Assembly: GCA_045643145.1 (NCBI GenBank)
Contig: JAZUKG010000112.1
Span: forward strand, 1-21,515
Source: SVFI01 sp045643145
Lineage (GTDB): Bacteria > Bacillota > Clostridia > Lachnospirales > Lachnospiraceae
Direction: 5' to 3'
Length of the DNA stretch: 21,515 nt
Shown: one piece after another, positions 1-8,184 of the stretch
How positions within the stretch are numbered: the stretch's first letter is position 1
How the letters are laid out: each line of letters begins with the position of its first letter
Translations under genes and position numbers: made by a program
The notes under the pieces: generated by a model
The model's database searches: none
Told to the model about the DNA's origin: nothing
Seen by the model: only the letters and a program-made list of their open reading frames with translations

Positions 1-53
1 AAACTTGACACAAGTTAGAACCCTCGCCATGCATAAATCAGCCAGGATAATAA

Positions 54-83
54 AAAAACGATTGACATGCGTCAATCGTTTTT
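54..83 (-). terminator. Rho-independent terminator after the 57-aa membrane protein gene
   Basis: A perfect 13-bp inverted repeat (54-66 against 71-83) has a 4-base loop, ATGC. Its arms carry A-runs and T-runs at the outer ends, so it could act in both directions. It begins four bases past the stop codon of the 87-260 gene, as expected for that gene's terminator. Confidence 0.8.
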
Positions 84-86
84 ATA

Positions 87-260
87 TTAGCTGTCGATTT
101 CTGTTTCACCTGCTAACGCACCGGCTGTTGCTTCTTTTGCATCTTTTTTCTTACGAAGAGTGATGCCGATACATACAGCAATGATACATAATACTACGAT
201 GAATACTAACAATAATCCATATGATAAAAATGCATTTAAAAACTTAATTAAATTATTCAC
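87..260 (-). CDS. Small single-pass membrane protein, 57 aa, unknown function
   Basis: This short frame opens with GTG at 260-258 behind a near-ideal AGGAGG Shine-Dalgarno seven bases upstream, and ends with TAA at 87-89. The product has a short polar N-terminus (NNLIKF), one long hydrophobic segment at about residues 11-35 (start FLSYGLLLVF), then a positive stop-transfer stretch (LRKKKDAK, 35-42) and an Ala/Glu-rich tail. By the positive-inside rule the C-terminus should face the cytoplasm. I do not recognise the family. The gene has its own sigma-A-like promoter inside the 3' end of rnhA and a clean terminator, so it looks like an independent transcription unit and not an operon tail. Size and shape would suit a small regulatory membrane subunit, but nothing in the sequence names a partner. 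Confidence 0.75.
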   Translation of the reverse strand: MNNLIKFLNAFLSYGLLLVFIVVLCIIAVCIGITLRKKKDAKEATAGALAGETEIDS

Positions 261-289
261 GAAATGCCTCCTAAAAAAATACTATAGAT

Positions 290-319
290 AATATACCACT
301 TATTCTATCACATCGTCAA
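290..319 (-). promoter_or_regulatory. Sigma-A-type promoter for the small membrane protein gene
   Basis: Reading the minus strand, TTGACG (319-314) is followed after 18 bases by TATATT (295-290). A TGG just before the -10 makes it an extended -10 element. It overlaps the last codons and stop of rnhA and lies about 30 bases upstream of the GTG at 260. Confidence 0.6.
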
Positions 320-773
320 GTAACTCATCACCATCTGCTGCAGAGGTTGCGAGCTTATCACAAAGTTCATTCATATCATGTCCTGCGTGACCTTTGACCC
401 AGCAAAATTTTACATGATGCGGCTCCATGGCCTTTAGCAGACGTTTCCATAAATCCACATTTTTTACCGGCTTTTTCTGACTGTTCTTCCAGTTGTTTTT
501 CAGCCATCCGTCTACCCAGTTTGCATTGAACGCATCTGTTAAATATTTGGAATCTGAATATAAATCTACCTCACAAGGTCTGTTCAAGGCTTCCAGTCCG
601 ACAATTGCCGCCATCAGCTCCATTCGGTTATTGGTCGTTTTCTTATATCCCTGACTCATTTGTTTTTCATGAAGCTGTCCGTTCCCGTCCACATAATGAA
701 GTACGGCTGCGTAGCCTCCCGGTCCGTCAGGATTTCCTCTGGCAGATCCGTCTGTATATATTGTTACTTTCAT
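300..773 (-). CDS. rnhA: Ribonuclease HI
   Basis: RNase HI cleaves the RNA strand of RNA:DNA hybrids, removing R-loops and replication primers, with two metal ions. Counting from the upstream GTG at 782, the catalytic residues are D11 (in YTDGSARGNP), E55 (NNRMEL), D77 (YSDSKY) and D142 (NELCDKLA), plus the flexible-loop histidine H132 (VKGHAGH). The full set matches the E. coli enzyme, and the length (157-160 aa) is close to the usual 155. I prefer the ATG at 773-771. It overlaps the stop of the upstream MutS-like gene as ATGA, with a GGAG ten bases before it. The GTG at 782 has almost no room for a Shine-Dalgarno. The 4-base overlap implies translational coupling to the MutS-like ATPase. 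Last gene of the 6524-300 operon. Confidence 0.96.
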   Translation of the reverse strand: MKVTIYTDGSARGNPDGPGGYAAVLHYVDGNGQLHEKQMSQGYKKTTNNRMELMAAIVGLEALNRPCEVDLYSDSKYLTDAFNANWVDGWLKNNWKNSQKKPVKNVDLWKRLLKAMEPHHVKFCWVKGHAGHDMNELCDKLATSAADGDELLDDVIE

Positions 774-2452
774 TTTTTCCACTCTCCGGTTTTCATAAAG
801 TTTGCTGCCAGCCCCTCCGCCTGTTTGATAATCGCCTCATCATAGCCTAACAGACTTAACAAAGCGATTGCATTTCTGGTTTTTGTAGGTCCTTCCAGCA
901 GACAATAATTAAATTTTACATCATCATCTACAATTTTTTCTTCAAAATGATAATTCTCATATTCATCCTCTAACAGATGACTGAGTTCAATATCATGCGT
1001 CGCAGCAAAGCTTAACGCTCCGGCCTGATTCAAGGCCTTTAATATATAAGTAGAAGAAGCGATTCTTTCCACCGTATTGGTACCGCGAAGTACTTCATCC
1101 ACAAAGCTCATAACCGGGTATCCCTTGGCAATTTCATCCAGGATACGCTTCATAGCTTTTATTTCAACAATAAAATAACTGTCCTGATTCATCAAATCAT
1201 CTCTCAGCGACATAGACGAGTATACCCTGTAAAACTCTGTCTTGTAGGCATGGCTCAGTGTCATATGAAAAGTCTGCGCCAAAATCTGATTGATGGCTAC
1301 CGTCTTTAAAAAGGTCGACTTGCCGGATGCATTTGAGCCGGTAAGCAGCATTCCTTTCTGAATCGTAAAGCTGTTTGCAACCGGATCAGAGATCAACGGA
1401 TGATATAAATCATCGGCACTTAATTTGCAATCTGAATCGTCTTTTGCCATATACTCCGGACAACTGTAAAAATCCAGTGTCTTTCGATAGGCTCCGATGG
1501 AAATCATACTCTCTATCATACCTAAAATATCTATAATTTCCAAAATTTCCTGATTATGGTTTCGAATATCTTCGAGCATAGAATTGAATTTCATCAGATT
1601 TAAATGAAACGTCATATGAAGATAATCAATTATGACATCCAGAGGATTTCCGGACATATCACTTTTATGTGTAATCAAAAAAGAGAAACGCATAAACTTG
1701 TCATACGTCTTGATGTTTTTCTGAATGATTTCCGACTCTTTACGGATGACCGGTATATCCAGATTCTTAAATTCCTTTGCAATATTTAAAATACGAATAA
1801 AATATTCAAAGGTTGTAATATACGGATCAATTACCGCTTTTTCTCTGAAATATGCCACCATATTTACAATCATCAAAATAACAAAGAGAAAAATACCGAT
1901 TCCCGGTGATAAAAAAGCCAACATGATGCTGGCAAACATAAACCACAGCATGGCTATATGTTTACGATTATTTCCGGCTTTTAAGTTGTCCAGATAATCA
2001 ATATAGTCATAGATTGAATATCTTCCGGTGCGTCCTATTTTTGCAAAATAAAGCGATAGATTCACTCGCTCTTGTTCATGCTCCATAAAATATGCAATCA
2101 GTTCTTCTCTTCTTTGCAGGATTTTTTCATCAAAAACAGGGGTTCTGAGCATGGTATACAAAGATTCCTCTCCTGCTGATGAAAAAGTAAAGTCCATCTG
2201 TCCGAATACTCTGTCCATATCCAAATCCGACCAGGTGATATCATCCACTACATACTCTGCACCTCTTCGATTAAAATGTTTTTTTAAGGTATCCAGACGT
2301 CCTTCTAAATATGTTTTTGATGTAGGCTTCCCATATTCACTATGAAGACTCTTTTCAAAACGAATCTGACGCTTCTTTTCTTCAGACATCATTCTGAAAA
2401 GATAAATATTAAACATGAGCCATAATGCAATTCCTAAAATAATGTATTCCAT
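770..2452 (-). CDS. Membrane-anchored MutS-like ATPase (MutS domain V only)
   Basis: The C-terminal half is a MutS-type ABC ATPase. Numbering from ATG 2452, it has HPLI at 351, Walker A GSNASGKST at 372-380, Walker B ending in DE at 452-453 followed by the MutS-typical LRGTN, and the ATHD histidine at 486. The mismatch-recognition and connector domains of true MutS are absent. Instead there is one hydrophobic segment at about 3-21 and a hydrophobic pair at about 166-202, so the protein should sit in the membrane with a cytoplasmic ATPase. A helical clamp-like region fills about 210-330. Such MutS-related proteins are known in Firmicutes, but their function is not established. It should not be assumed to do mismatch repair. 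The start ATG lies one base after the stop of the deaminase gene (TAAAATG). A TTG nine bases upstream is an alternative. It overlaps rnhA by 4 bases. Confidence 0.88.
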   Translation of the reverse strand: MEYIILGIALWLMFNIYLFRMMSEEKKRQIRFEKSLHSEYGKPTSKTYLEGRLDTLKKHFNRRGAEYVVDDITWSDLDMDRVFGQMDFTFSSAGEESLYTMLRTPVFDEKILQRREELIAYFMEHEQERVNLSLYFAKIGRTGRYSIYDYIDYLDNLKAGNNRKHIAMLWFMFASIMLAFLSPGIGIFLFVILMIVNMVAYFREKAVIDPYITTFEYFIRILNIAKEFKNLDIPVIRKESEIIQKNIKTYDKFMRFSFLITHKSDMSGNPLDVIIDYLHMTFHLNLMKFNSMLEDIRNHNQEILEIIDILGMIESMISIGAYRKTLDFYSCPEYMAKDDSDCKLSADDLYHPLISDPVANSFTIQKGMLLTGSNASGKSTFLKTVAINQILAQTFHMTLSHAYKTEFYRVYSSMSLRDDLMNQDSYFIVEIKAMKRILDEIAKGYPVMSFVDEVLRGTNTVERIASSTYILKALNQAGALSFAATHDIELSHLLEDEYENYHFEEKIVDDDVKFNYCLLEGPTKTRNAIALLSLLGYDEAIIKQAEGLAANFMKTGEWKK

Positions 2453-2453
2453 T

Positions 2454-3752
2454 TTACACAAGTCCGGCTACGATTTGGTTTGCCCTCTCATACAAGTCTT
2501 CCGGACTGTCTCCTATAAAGTATTTTCCCTCTTCATACAAGATATTACCATTTATCATGGTAAGTTTTACATTTTGCTTGGATCCGCTGTATACCAGATT
2601 TTTTGCAATGTGATTCATCGGCTGCATATTTGGCTGATGCAAATCAATCAGAATCAGATCTGCATATTTATCCTTTTCCAGAACATCACAATCCTGTAAT
2701 CCCATAGCATGTGCACCATTTACACAGGCCATCTTCAAAATCTCCAGTGCATCCACACTGGAAGCATCCTGATTGATATATTTTGCCAGTCCGGTTACTA
2801 AAAACATCTCACGAAACATATCCAGGCAGTTATTACTTCCGGCTCCGTCAGTTCCGATGGCCACCGGAATTTTCATATCTAAAAAGCGACGAATCGGCGC
2901 AATACCACTGGCAAGCTTTAAATTTGAAGCCGGATTGGTGACCGCAGTCAGACCTCTTTTCTGATAGATTTCAAAATCCCTGTCATCAAAATAAATGCAG
3001 TGATAGCCTCCACCGCCGTATTCATACAGCCCCAGCTCATCAAACAGCTGAACCGGTGACTTACCGTATCGTTTTTTGCAATCTTCTACTTCCTTTTGGG
3101 TTTCGCTGATATGCGCATAAAATGGAGCCTGATATTTACTGACCAGCTTTGCAGTCTCCTGTAACAGTTCCAAAGAACAGGTATATTCTGCATGCACACC
3201 GAGCATAAATGAAGTCAGCGAATCTGCATGGTTTAAGGTCTGGTACAGCTTCTCTATTTTTTGGCAGCTAAGCTGAAAATCATTCAGTCCGCTTACCAGT
3301 ACATTTCTCATTCCGGTTTCTGCAAAGGCCTTATGCGTTGCCAGCGGCATAAAATACATATCAAATACAGAGGTAACACCTCCGGATACATATTCCATCA
3401 CTGCCAGCTTGGTCATAGTATAAATATCCTCGGCACTCAGCTTGGCTTCAATCGGGAATATACTGTTTTGCAGCCACTGCTCCAATGGTCTGTCATCCGC
3501 CAGAGACCGAAACAAAACCATCGGTGAATGCGTATGTGCATTTTTAAAACCCGGCATAATCAGATTTTGCTGACAGTCAATTTGCCTGTCCCAGCAAATA
3601 GGTCCGCTGCTAAAAATCTGATTTCGTACGACTTCATCCGGCTCCGTACCAACATACAGAATGCGTTCGCCTTTTACCCAGACTTCCCCCGAAGTGATTT
3701 CTATCGGTTCCTTCATGGTTAATATTTTTGCATTATAAAAACGAACATTCAT
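2454..3752 (-). CDS. mtaD: Amidohydrolase, probable 5-methylthioadenosine/S-adenosylhomocysteine deaminase
   Basis: A 432-aa member of the TRZ/ATZ amidohydrolase family. Metal-binding and catalytic motifs are complete: HTH at 73-75 (NAHTHSPM), H187 in GVHAEYTCS, AHISE at 213-217, H251 (GYHCIYF), and D302 in IGTDGAGSNN. NPASNLKLASGIAPI at about 273-287 is typical of MTA/SAH deaminases, which turn methylthioadenosine or S-adenosylhomocysteine into the inosine forms. Guanine or other nucleoside/base deamination cannot be excluded from sequence alone. ATG start at 3752-3750 with GAGAGG eight bases upstream. It sits 21 bases after cdd and directly abuts the MutS-like gene, in an operon with purine nucleoside phosphorylase. 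A role in recycling adenosine-type by-products of methylation fits that setting. Confidence 0.82.
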   Translation of the reverse strand: MNVRFYNAKILTMKEPIEITSGEVWVKGERILYVGTEPDEVVRNQIFSSGPICWDRQIDCQQNLIMPGFKNAHTHSPMVLFRSLADDRPLEQWLQNSIFPIEAKLSAEDIYTMTKLAVMEYVSGGVTSVFDMYFMPLATHKAFAETGMRNVLVSGLNDFQLSCQKIEKLYQTLNHADSLTSFMLGVHAEYTCSLELLQETAKLVSKYQAPFYAHISETQKEVEDCKKRYGKSPVQLFDELGLYEYGGGGYHCIYFDDRDFEIYQKRGLTAVTNPASNLKLASGIAPIRRFLDMKIPVAIGTDGAGSNNCLDMFREMFLVTGLAKYINQDASSVDALEILKMACVNGAHAMGLQDCDVLEKDKYADLILIDLHQPNMQPMNHIAKNLVYSGSKQNVKLTMINGNILYEEGKYFIGDSPEDLYERANQIVAGLV

Positions 3753-3773
3753 CCCATATCCCTCTCAAAAAGC

Positions 3774-4226
3774 CTATAATTTGTTCGGTCCGAAAGATTC
3801 CGGTAATAACTCACCCAATGTATATAATTTGTATTCATCCTCATCCTTTGCAATGATTACCAAAAATTCATCTAAATTGCAAAATTCAGCCATAACCTGT
3901 CTGCAGGTTCCGCAAGGAGGTGCAAAATCACCTTTGCTGGTTTCTTTTCCTCCCAGGATTGCAATCGCGCTAAAATCCTTTTCGCCTTCACTAACAGCCT
4001 TGAAAAAAGCCACTCTTTCTGCACACATACTAGGACCATATGCAGCATTTTCAATATTACATCCCTGATATACCTTTCCCTTTTTGGTAATCAAAGCTGC
4101 GCCTACCTGATAATGAGAATATGGACTATAAGAAAAACATCTCGCTGCCTTTGCCATGGTAATCAGCTTCTTTGCCTGATTTTCTCCTCCGATTTCCTCT
4201 AATAACTTTTCTGTCATTTCACTCAT
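3774..4226 (-). CDS. cdd: Cytidine deaminase (tetrameric zinc type)
   Basis: Hydrolytically deaminates cytidine and deoxycytidine to uridine and deoxyuridine. The zinc site is the tetrameric type: Cys68-Ala-Glu70 (SMCAERVAFF) provides one ligand and the proton-shuttle glutamate, and PCGTC gives Cys105 and Cys108. The substrate-binding FSYSPYSHYQVGAAL and NIENAAYG motifs are present. I start at ATG 4226 (150 aa), with GGAGG eight bases upstream. A TTG 15 bases further up would bury that Shine-Dalgarno inside the gene. At 150 aa it is slightly longer than the usual 130-136, mostly from extra residues at the N-terminus. It lies 31 bases after the purine nucleoside phosphorylase gene and 21 before the deaminase gene, so this is a pyrimidine step within a nucleoside-salvage operon. 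Confidence 0.95.
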   Translation of the reverse strand: MSEMTEKLLEEIGGENQAKKLITMAKAARCFSYSPYSHYQVGAALITKKGKVYQGCNIENAAYGPSMCAERVAFFKAVSEGEKDFSAIAILGGKETSKGDFAPPCGTCRQVMAEFCNLDEFLVIIAKDEDEYKLYTLGELLPESFGPNKL

Positions 4227-4257
4227 ACCCTTTACCTCCAATAATGTAGTTTTTATC

Positions 4258-5076
4258 TTAGAATTTTAATACACATTCTGTAACCAGTTTTTTGAACTTG
4301 CCGGATGCTTCACTGGCAGCCTGCTGTACCTCTGCATGAGTCAGCGGTGTTTTATTAATTCCAGCCGCCATATTGCATACGCAGGAAATACCGCATATCT
4401 GCATTCCCATATGATTAGCTGCAATCGCTTCTACACAGGTAGACATACCTACTGCATCTGCCCCCAGTACCTTGGCCATACGAATTTCAGCAGGAGATTC
4501 ATACGAAGGACCTGTAAACTGAATATATACACCTTCCTGAATCGGAATGTTATGCTCCCTTGCTGTATCTCTGATAATATCCTGAAGCTCATTATCATAA
4601 ATATTGGTCATATCCGGAAATCTCGTTCCCAGTTTGTCCATATTCGGACCGATGAGCGGATTTGGAGCAAATACACTGATTTGATCTGTAATCATCATCA
4701 AATCGCCGGCCTTGAAGTTTTCATTGATTCCGCCGGAAGCATTGGTTAAAAAGAGAATCTGCGCTCCCATCAGCTTCATCAGTCTGGTTGGCAGTACCAC
4801 ATCCGAAATCGGATATCCTTCATAATAATGAACTCTTCCCTTCATACAAACTACCGGTACCTCACCGATATAACCAAAAATAAATTTTCCGTCATGTCCG
4901 ACTACAGTAGATACAGGGAAACCCTCAATATCCTTATATGAAATTTCGCATTCCACTTTGATATCATCTGCGTAATCACCGAGACCTGATCCCAAAACAA
5001 TTGCTACCTTTGGCACAAAATCCGTTTTTTCTCTGACACTTTTTAAACAGTTTTCTAATTTCTCATATGCTGTCAT
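4258..5076 (-). CDS. punA: Purine nucleoside phosphorylase, type I (trimeric)
   Basis: Splits purine nucleosides with phosphate to the free base and ribose-1-phosphate. Type I signatures appear in order: phosphate-binding GSGLG at 29-33, H61 (VVGHDGKF), RVHYYEG at 81-87, TNASGG at 111-116, FTGPSYESPAE at 188-197 with base-contacting E193, GMST at 210-213, and the CNMAAG loop with N235. Length (272 aa) is normal. ATG start behind a GGGGG Shine-Dalgarno. It would act on inosine or guanosine, including products of the adjacent deaminase. Second gene of the operon, 32 bases after the DUF512 gene. The symbol follows bacterial type I usage (punA/pupG); the hexameric DeoD family is excluded by these motifs. 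Confidence 0.94.
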   Translation of the reverse strand: MTAYEKLENCLKSVREKTDFVPKVAIVLGSGLGDYADDIKVECEISYKDIEGFPVSTVVGHDGKFIFGYIGEVPVVCMKGRVHYYEGYPISDVVLPTRLMKLMGAQILFLTNASGGINENFKAGDLMMITDQISVFAPNPLIGPNMDKLGTRFPDMTNIYDNELQDIIRDTAREHNIPIQEGVYIQFTGPSYESPAEIRMAKVLGADAVGMSTCVEAIAANHMGMQICGISCVCNMAAGINKTPLTHAEVQQAASEASGKFKKLVTECVLKF

Positions 5077-5108
5077 TTGTATGCCCCCTTATTTTTTCTC
5101 TACACTAC

Positions 5109-6524
5109 TTATTCATAGATTTTATTATATACAAAGTTTTCATTGTTACGATCTGTATAATAATCTTCTTTGAGCATGGCTTCCAATAAAGCCTGTCCGG
5201 TTGCTTCGACTGCTTTTACACGGATGCCGAGCCCCTCTTCAATCTGACTTACCGTCAGATCATCCAAAAATACCTGCTCATTATTTCTGAGCATATTAAT
5301 CGGTATCAGCAAGGCCTGTCCTAAATCTGTTCCTGCCTCCTGCTTTTGGCGAAGCTGAGCGAGTAAATCACCGCCGGTGATCAAACCGGAAACAGTAATG
5401 GTCTCTCCAAAGAAATCATTTCTGATACAGAAAACCTGTATCTCCAGATTCGAAAAATGCTTCATTGCCATATCGGCCAGTTTACACAAAAGCGGATAAG
5501 CCAGTTTCCCGGTAGCAACAGAAATCACACGCTTTTGCTCGCTTTGCATCTCCTCTTCGCCAATATCCTGCAGTTTATCCTGCAAAGCCTGTTCAAACTC
5601 ATCCTGTAAAAGACGCATCATACCTACACCGTTTTCCAGCTGGATGTATCCGTCGTATTGATCTTCCTCCGGGAAATCCCTCTCTGCCAGAATATACCAT
5701 TCATCACTGGCATGAATAAAATGAAGTCCGTATTCCTGATAAAAGCCCTGCTGATAGCTTTCTATCATATCAATAACTTCCTCGGCTTCTTCTTTTGTAA
5801 ATAATTCAATCGGAAATAATCCTTCTCTGAATTTTGTAATCCCCGCCGGTACCACAGAAACGCTTCGCATAAAAGGAAGATATTTTGACAAATCCTCAAT
5901 GCTGCGTTTCAGTTCCGCTCCGTCATTAACACCTTTTACCAATACAATTTGGCCGTTCATCTCTACATGCCCCTGATACAGGCTGTCCAGAAATTTCAGC
6001 TTGTCACCGGCAAAACGGTTATTCAGCATTTTACAGCGAAGATCCGGATTGGTCGTCTGAACCGAAACATTAATCGGTGCGAGCTGCATTCGAATAATTC
6101 GGTCAACATCTGTTTCCGTCATATTGGTCAGTGTAATATAGTTTCCCTGTAAAAAGGACAATCTGGAATCATCATCCTTGAAATACAGGGTTTCTCTCAT
6201 TCCCGGCGGCATTTGATCGATAAAACAAAAAATACATTTATTACTGCAGTTTTTGTATTCACTCATCAAACCATTTTCAAATTCCAGTCCCAAATCCTCC
6301 TGAAATTCTTTGTCTATTTCCAGGAGCCATTCTTCTCCATCCGGTTTACGAATCAATACTTCTATATATTCATCATTGCAAAGAAAGCGATAGTCAAACA
6401 CGTCGGTAATCGGCTGGTCATTGATTGCCAACAGTACATCTCCGACTTCAATTTCCAATTCCTCGCCTATCGATCCCGGTGCAACCTCCTTGATGATATG
6501 CTCATACTTTTTGGTTTTTTTCAT
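5109..6524 (-). CDS. PDZ/radical-SAM DUF512-family protein
   Basis: A 471-aa protein of the family annotated as DUF512 or as a putative FeS oxidoreductase. Residues 10-75 form a PDZ-like domain (PGSIGEELEIEVGDVLLAIND). It is followed by C93-x3-C97-x2-C100 (CSNKCIFCF), the spacing of a radical-SAM 4Fe-4S cluster, then a TIM-barrel-like stretch with GNYITLTN and INVSVQTTNPDLR. The DUF512 region follows, from about residue 240 to the end. The reaction is unknown; homologues are widespread in Clostridia and cyanobacteria. The ATG start at 6524 has AAAGGA eight bases upstream. It heads the 6524-300 operon behind a probable extended -10 promoter. Its place ahead of nucleoside salvage genes may be a conserved housekeeping arrangement and not a functional link. 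Confidence 0.88.
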   Translation of the reverse strand: MKKTKKYEHIIKEVAPGSIGEELEIEVGDVLLAINDQPITDVFDYRFLCNDEYIEVLIRKPDGEEWLLEIDKEFQEDLGLEFENGLMSEYKNCSNKCIFCFIDQMPPGMRETLYFKDDDSRLSFLQGNYITLTNMTETDVDRIIRMQLAPINVSVQTTNPDLRCKMLNNRFAGDKLKFLDSLYQGHVEMNGQIVLVKGVNDGAELKRSIEDLSKYLPFMRSVSVVPAGITKFREGLFPIELFTKEEAEEVIDMIESYQQGFYQEYGLHFIHASDEWYILAERDFPEEDQYDGYIQLENGVGMMRLLQDEFEQALQDKLQDIGEEEMQSEQKRVISVATGKLAYPLLCKLADMAMKHFSNLEIQVFCIRNDFFGETITVSGLITGGDLLAQLRQKQEAGTDLGQALLIPINMLRNNEQVFLDDLTVSQIEEGLGIRVKAVEATGQALLEAMLKEDYYTDRNNENFVYNKIYE

Positions 6525-6564
6525 GTTTACATTCCTTTGTTCGTCAACCCAATCTCTAGCCTAT

Positions 6565-6573
6565 ATTTTACCA
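6565..6573 (-). promoter_or_regulatory. Extended -10 promoter element of the 6524-300 operon
   Basis: On the minus strand TGG is followed by TAAAAT (6570-6565), an extended -10 box about 40 bases upstream of the DUF512 start. The matching -35 position (TGGTAT, 17 bases upstream) is poor, which is tolerated with an extended -10. This is the only promoter-like sequence I find in the 120-bp gap after spoIVA, where I see no convincing terminator. Confidence 0.45.
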
Positions 6574-6644
6574 TATAAATCTGTCTGATACCACACTTTA
6601 AGCCTTTGTTTAGATAAACTTTTCCAAACCTTTATTGTTTGCAA

Positions 6645-8132
6645 TCAGATTATGATACATACCAGTCCGCCGTTTGTATCATTCACTATTTTTTGCATCG
6701 TATCCTGCAGTTTTATCTGGCTTTCATCCCCGATAAGTGAGATTTTGGACTGAATCCCTTCCTTTACCATTTGCTCTACCGTTTTTCCGAAAATATTGGT
6801 CTCCCATACATCTGACTGCTTCGTTTCTGTCTCTGATAAACCGATATAAGAAATCAAGTCCTCTGCCTGCTGTTTCGTACCTACAATAGGCGCGATTTCT
6901 GTTTCCACATTGGCCTTGATCATATGAATCGAAGGACTCTGGGCTTTCATTTTTACACCAAATTTATTGCCATGATGAATGAGCTGAGGCTGTTCCAATA
7001 CAATATCTTCTTTATCCGGAGTCACTACTGCATATCCTTTTTGTCTGACTGCATCCATGGCGGTCTTTACCTTTTGATATTCTTTTTCCATTTGGCAGGA
7101 ATGTTTCAAATATTGATACAGGTCAAATTCACTTTCAATGTCTCTGCCCAGTAATTCACTCAGCATCTGAAAATAGTAACTATCATTCAGTTCCAGACGC
7201 AGCGAAACCTTTCCGCTCGCCCTGTCAACACCCTCTGAAATCACCTTTTCCACATATTCCTCACCAAATGTAAACGGTTGACTTTTCAAATCCTTCATAA
7301 CATTCAGATGCTGCATTTCTTCTTTTATCCTGCTATATATAGCCTGCTTTAGTGCTCCTTCAAACGGCATTTGTGAAAACCAGCCCGGTGTATAAATATG
7401 AATTGCTGAAATCGGAAATTCATCCAATATACAGGCAAACAAATGATGAAAGTCCTCTTTTTCCATTCTGGCTATATTAAACGCCACACAGGAAATGCCG
7501 TATTTCTCTTCATACTCCTTTACAGCAGTTTTCACTTCAATACTGTACGGATTTATTGTATTGTAAATAACCACAAACGGCTTGCCGATTTCCTTTAGCT
7601 TTCGCACCGTTTTCTCCAAAGCAGGTTCATAGCTTTCTCTGGGAATATCCGAAAAACTACCGTCTGTCATGATGACCAGCCCTATGGTTGCATGCTCCTC
7701 AATCACCTTCTCTGTTCCGATTTCTGCCGCCATAGGAAACGGAATTTCCTCTTCAAACCATGGGGTATGTACCATTCTCATCTGCCCGTTCTCCATATAC
7801 CCCAAGGCATCCTCTACCATATAGCCGACGCAGTCTATCAGTTTGATTCTCAGCTTACTGTGATCCTCCAAAACGATTTCTGCCGCCTGCTGCGGAATAA
7901 ACTTGGGTTCTGTGGTGGTAATGGTTTTTCCTCCGGCGCTTTGCGGCAGTTCATCCACTGCGATCGTTTTACGATAATCCTCCTTGATATTCGGAAGCAT
8001 ACAAATATCCATAAAGCGTCTGATAAAAGTAGATTTGCCGCTTCTGACCGGTCCGACTACCCCTAAAAAAATATCTCCGTTTGTTCTCTTTTGTATATCT
8101 GAATACATGGTAAAATCTGTCTTTTTGTCCAT
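6645..8132 (-). CDS. spoIVA: Stage IV sporulation protein A (spore coat morphogenetic ATPase)
   Basis: SpoIVA is an ATP-hydrolysing scaffold that polymerises on the outer forespore membrane in the mother cell and forms the base of the spore coat. Evidence: Walker A GPVRSGKST at 27-35; the near-invariant DELPQSAGGKTITTTEPKF at 60-78; LIDCVGY at 98-104; a middle domain with APSIHMIK-type (SPSIHMIKANVETEIAPIVG) sequence; and the conserved C-terminus GGLVCIII that in Bacillus contacts the membrane/SpoVM. I start at ATG 8132 (MDKKTDF, 495 aa), which matches the Bacillus length of 492. An ATG 36 bases upstream would lie inside a hairpin with no Shine-Dalgarno. The ribosome-binding GGGAATGGGG is the right arm of that hairpin. 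A probable sigma-E promoter lies just upstream. Identification is firm and shows that this organism forms endospores or descends from one that did. Confidence 0.97.
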   Translation of the reverse strand: MDKKTDFTMYSDIQKRTNGDIFLGVVGPVRSGKSTFIRRFMDICMLPNIKEDYRKTIAVDELPQSAGGKTITTTEPKFIPQQAAEIVLEDHSKLRIKLIDCVGYMVEDALGYMENGQMRMVHTPWFEEEIPFPMAAEIGTEKVIEEHATIGLVIMTDGSFSDIPRESYEPALEKTVRKLKEIGKPFVVIYNTINPYSIEVKTAVKEYEEKYGISCVAFNIARMEKEDFHHLFACILDEFPISAIHIYTPGWFSQMPFEGALKQAIYSRIKEEMQHLNVMKDLKSQPFTFGEEYVEKVISEGVDRASGKVSLRLELNDSYYFQMLSELLGRDIESEFDLYQYLKHSCQMEKEYQKVKTAMDAVRQKGYAVVTPDKEDIVLEQPQLIHHGNKFGVKMKAQSPSIHMIKANVETEIAPIVGTKQQAEDLISYIGLSETETKQSDVWETNIFGKTVEQMVKEGIQSKISLIGDESQIKLQDTMQKIVNDTNGGLVCIII

Positions 8133-8139
8133 AAAAATA

Positions 8140-8184
8140 CCCCATTCCCTACATGTTCCTTTGTTCATGTATATGGGAATGGGG
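8140..8184 (-). terminator. Long hairpin: terminator of the 76-aa gene overlapping the spoIVA ribosome-binding site
   Basis: On the minus strand a 10-bp outer stem (CCCCATTCCC at 8184-8175 with GGGAATGGGG at 8149-8140) stacks on a 6-bp inner stem (TACATG 8171-8166 with CATGTA 8155-8150). There is a 3-base bulge on the left side and a 10-base loop. TATTTTT follows at 8139-8133, giving a terminator shape 20 bases past the 76-aa gene. The right arm is also the Shine-Dalgarno region of spoIVA. Confidence 0.7.

Noticed and set aside
1604..1997. Plus-strand open frames across this stretch
   Set aside because: They lie antisense to the MutS-like gene, lack Shine-Dalgarno sites and give low-complexity, Cys/His/Ile-rich products. 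The same holds for all other plus-strand frames in the window.
770..2452. Canonical mismatch-repair MutS or MutS2
   Set aside because: No mismatch-binding or connector domains and no Smr domain; membrane segments are present instead.
8133..8168. spoIVA start at the upstream ATG (8168)
   Set aside because: It would lie inside the hairpin without a Shine-Dalgarno and would make the protein longer than its family.
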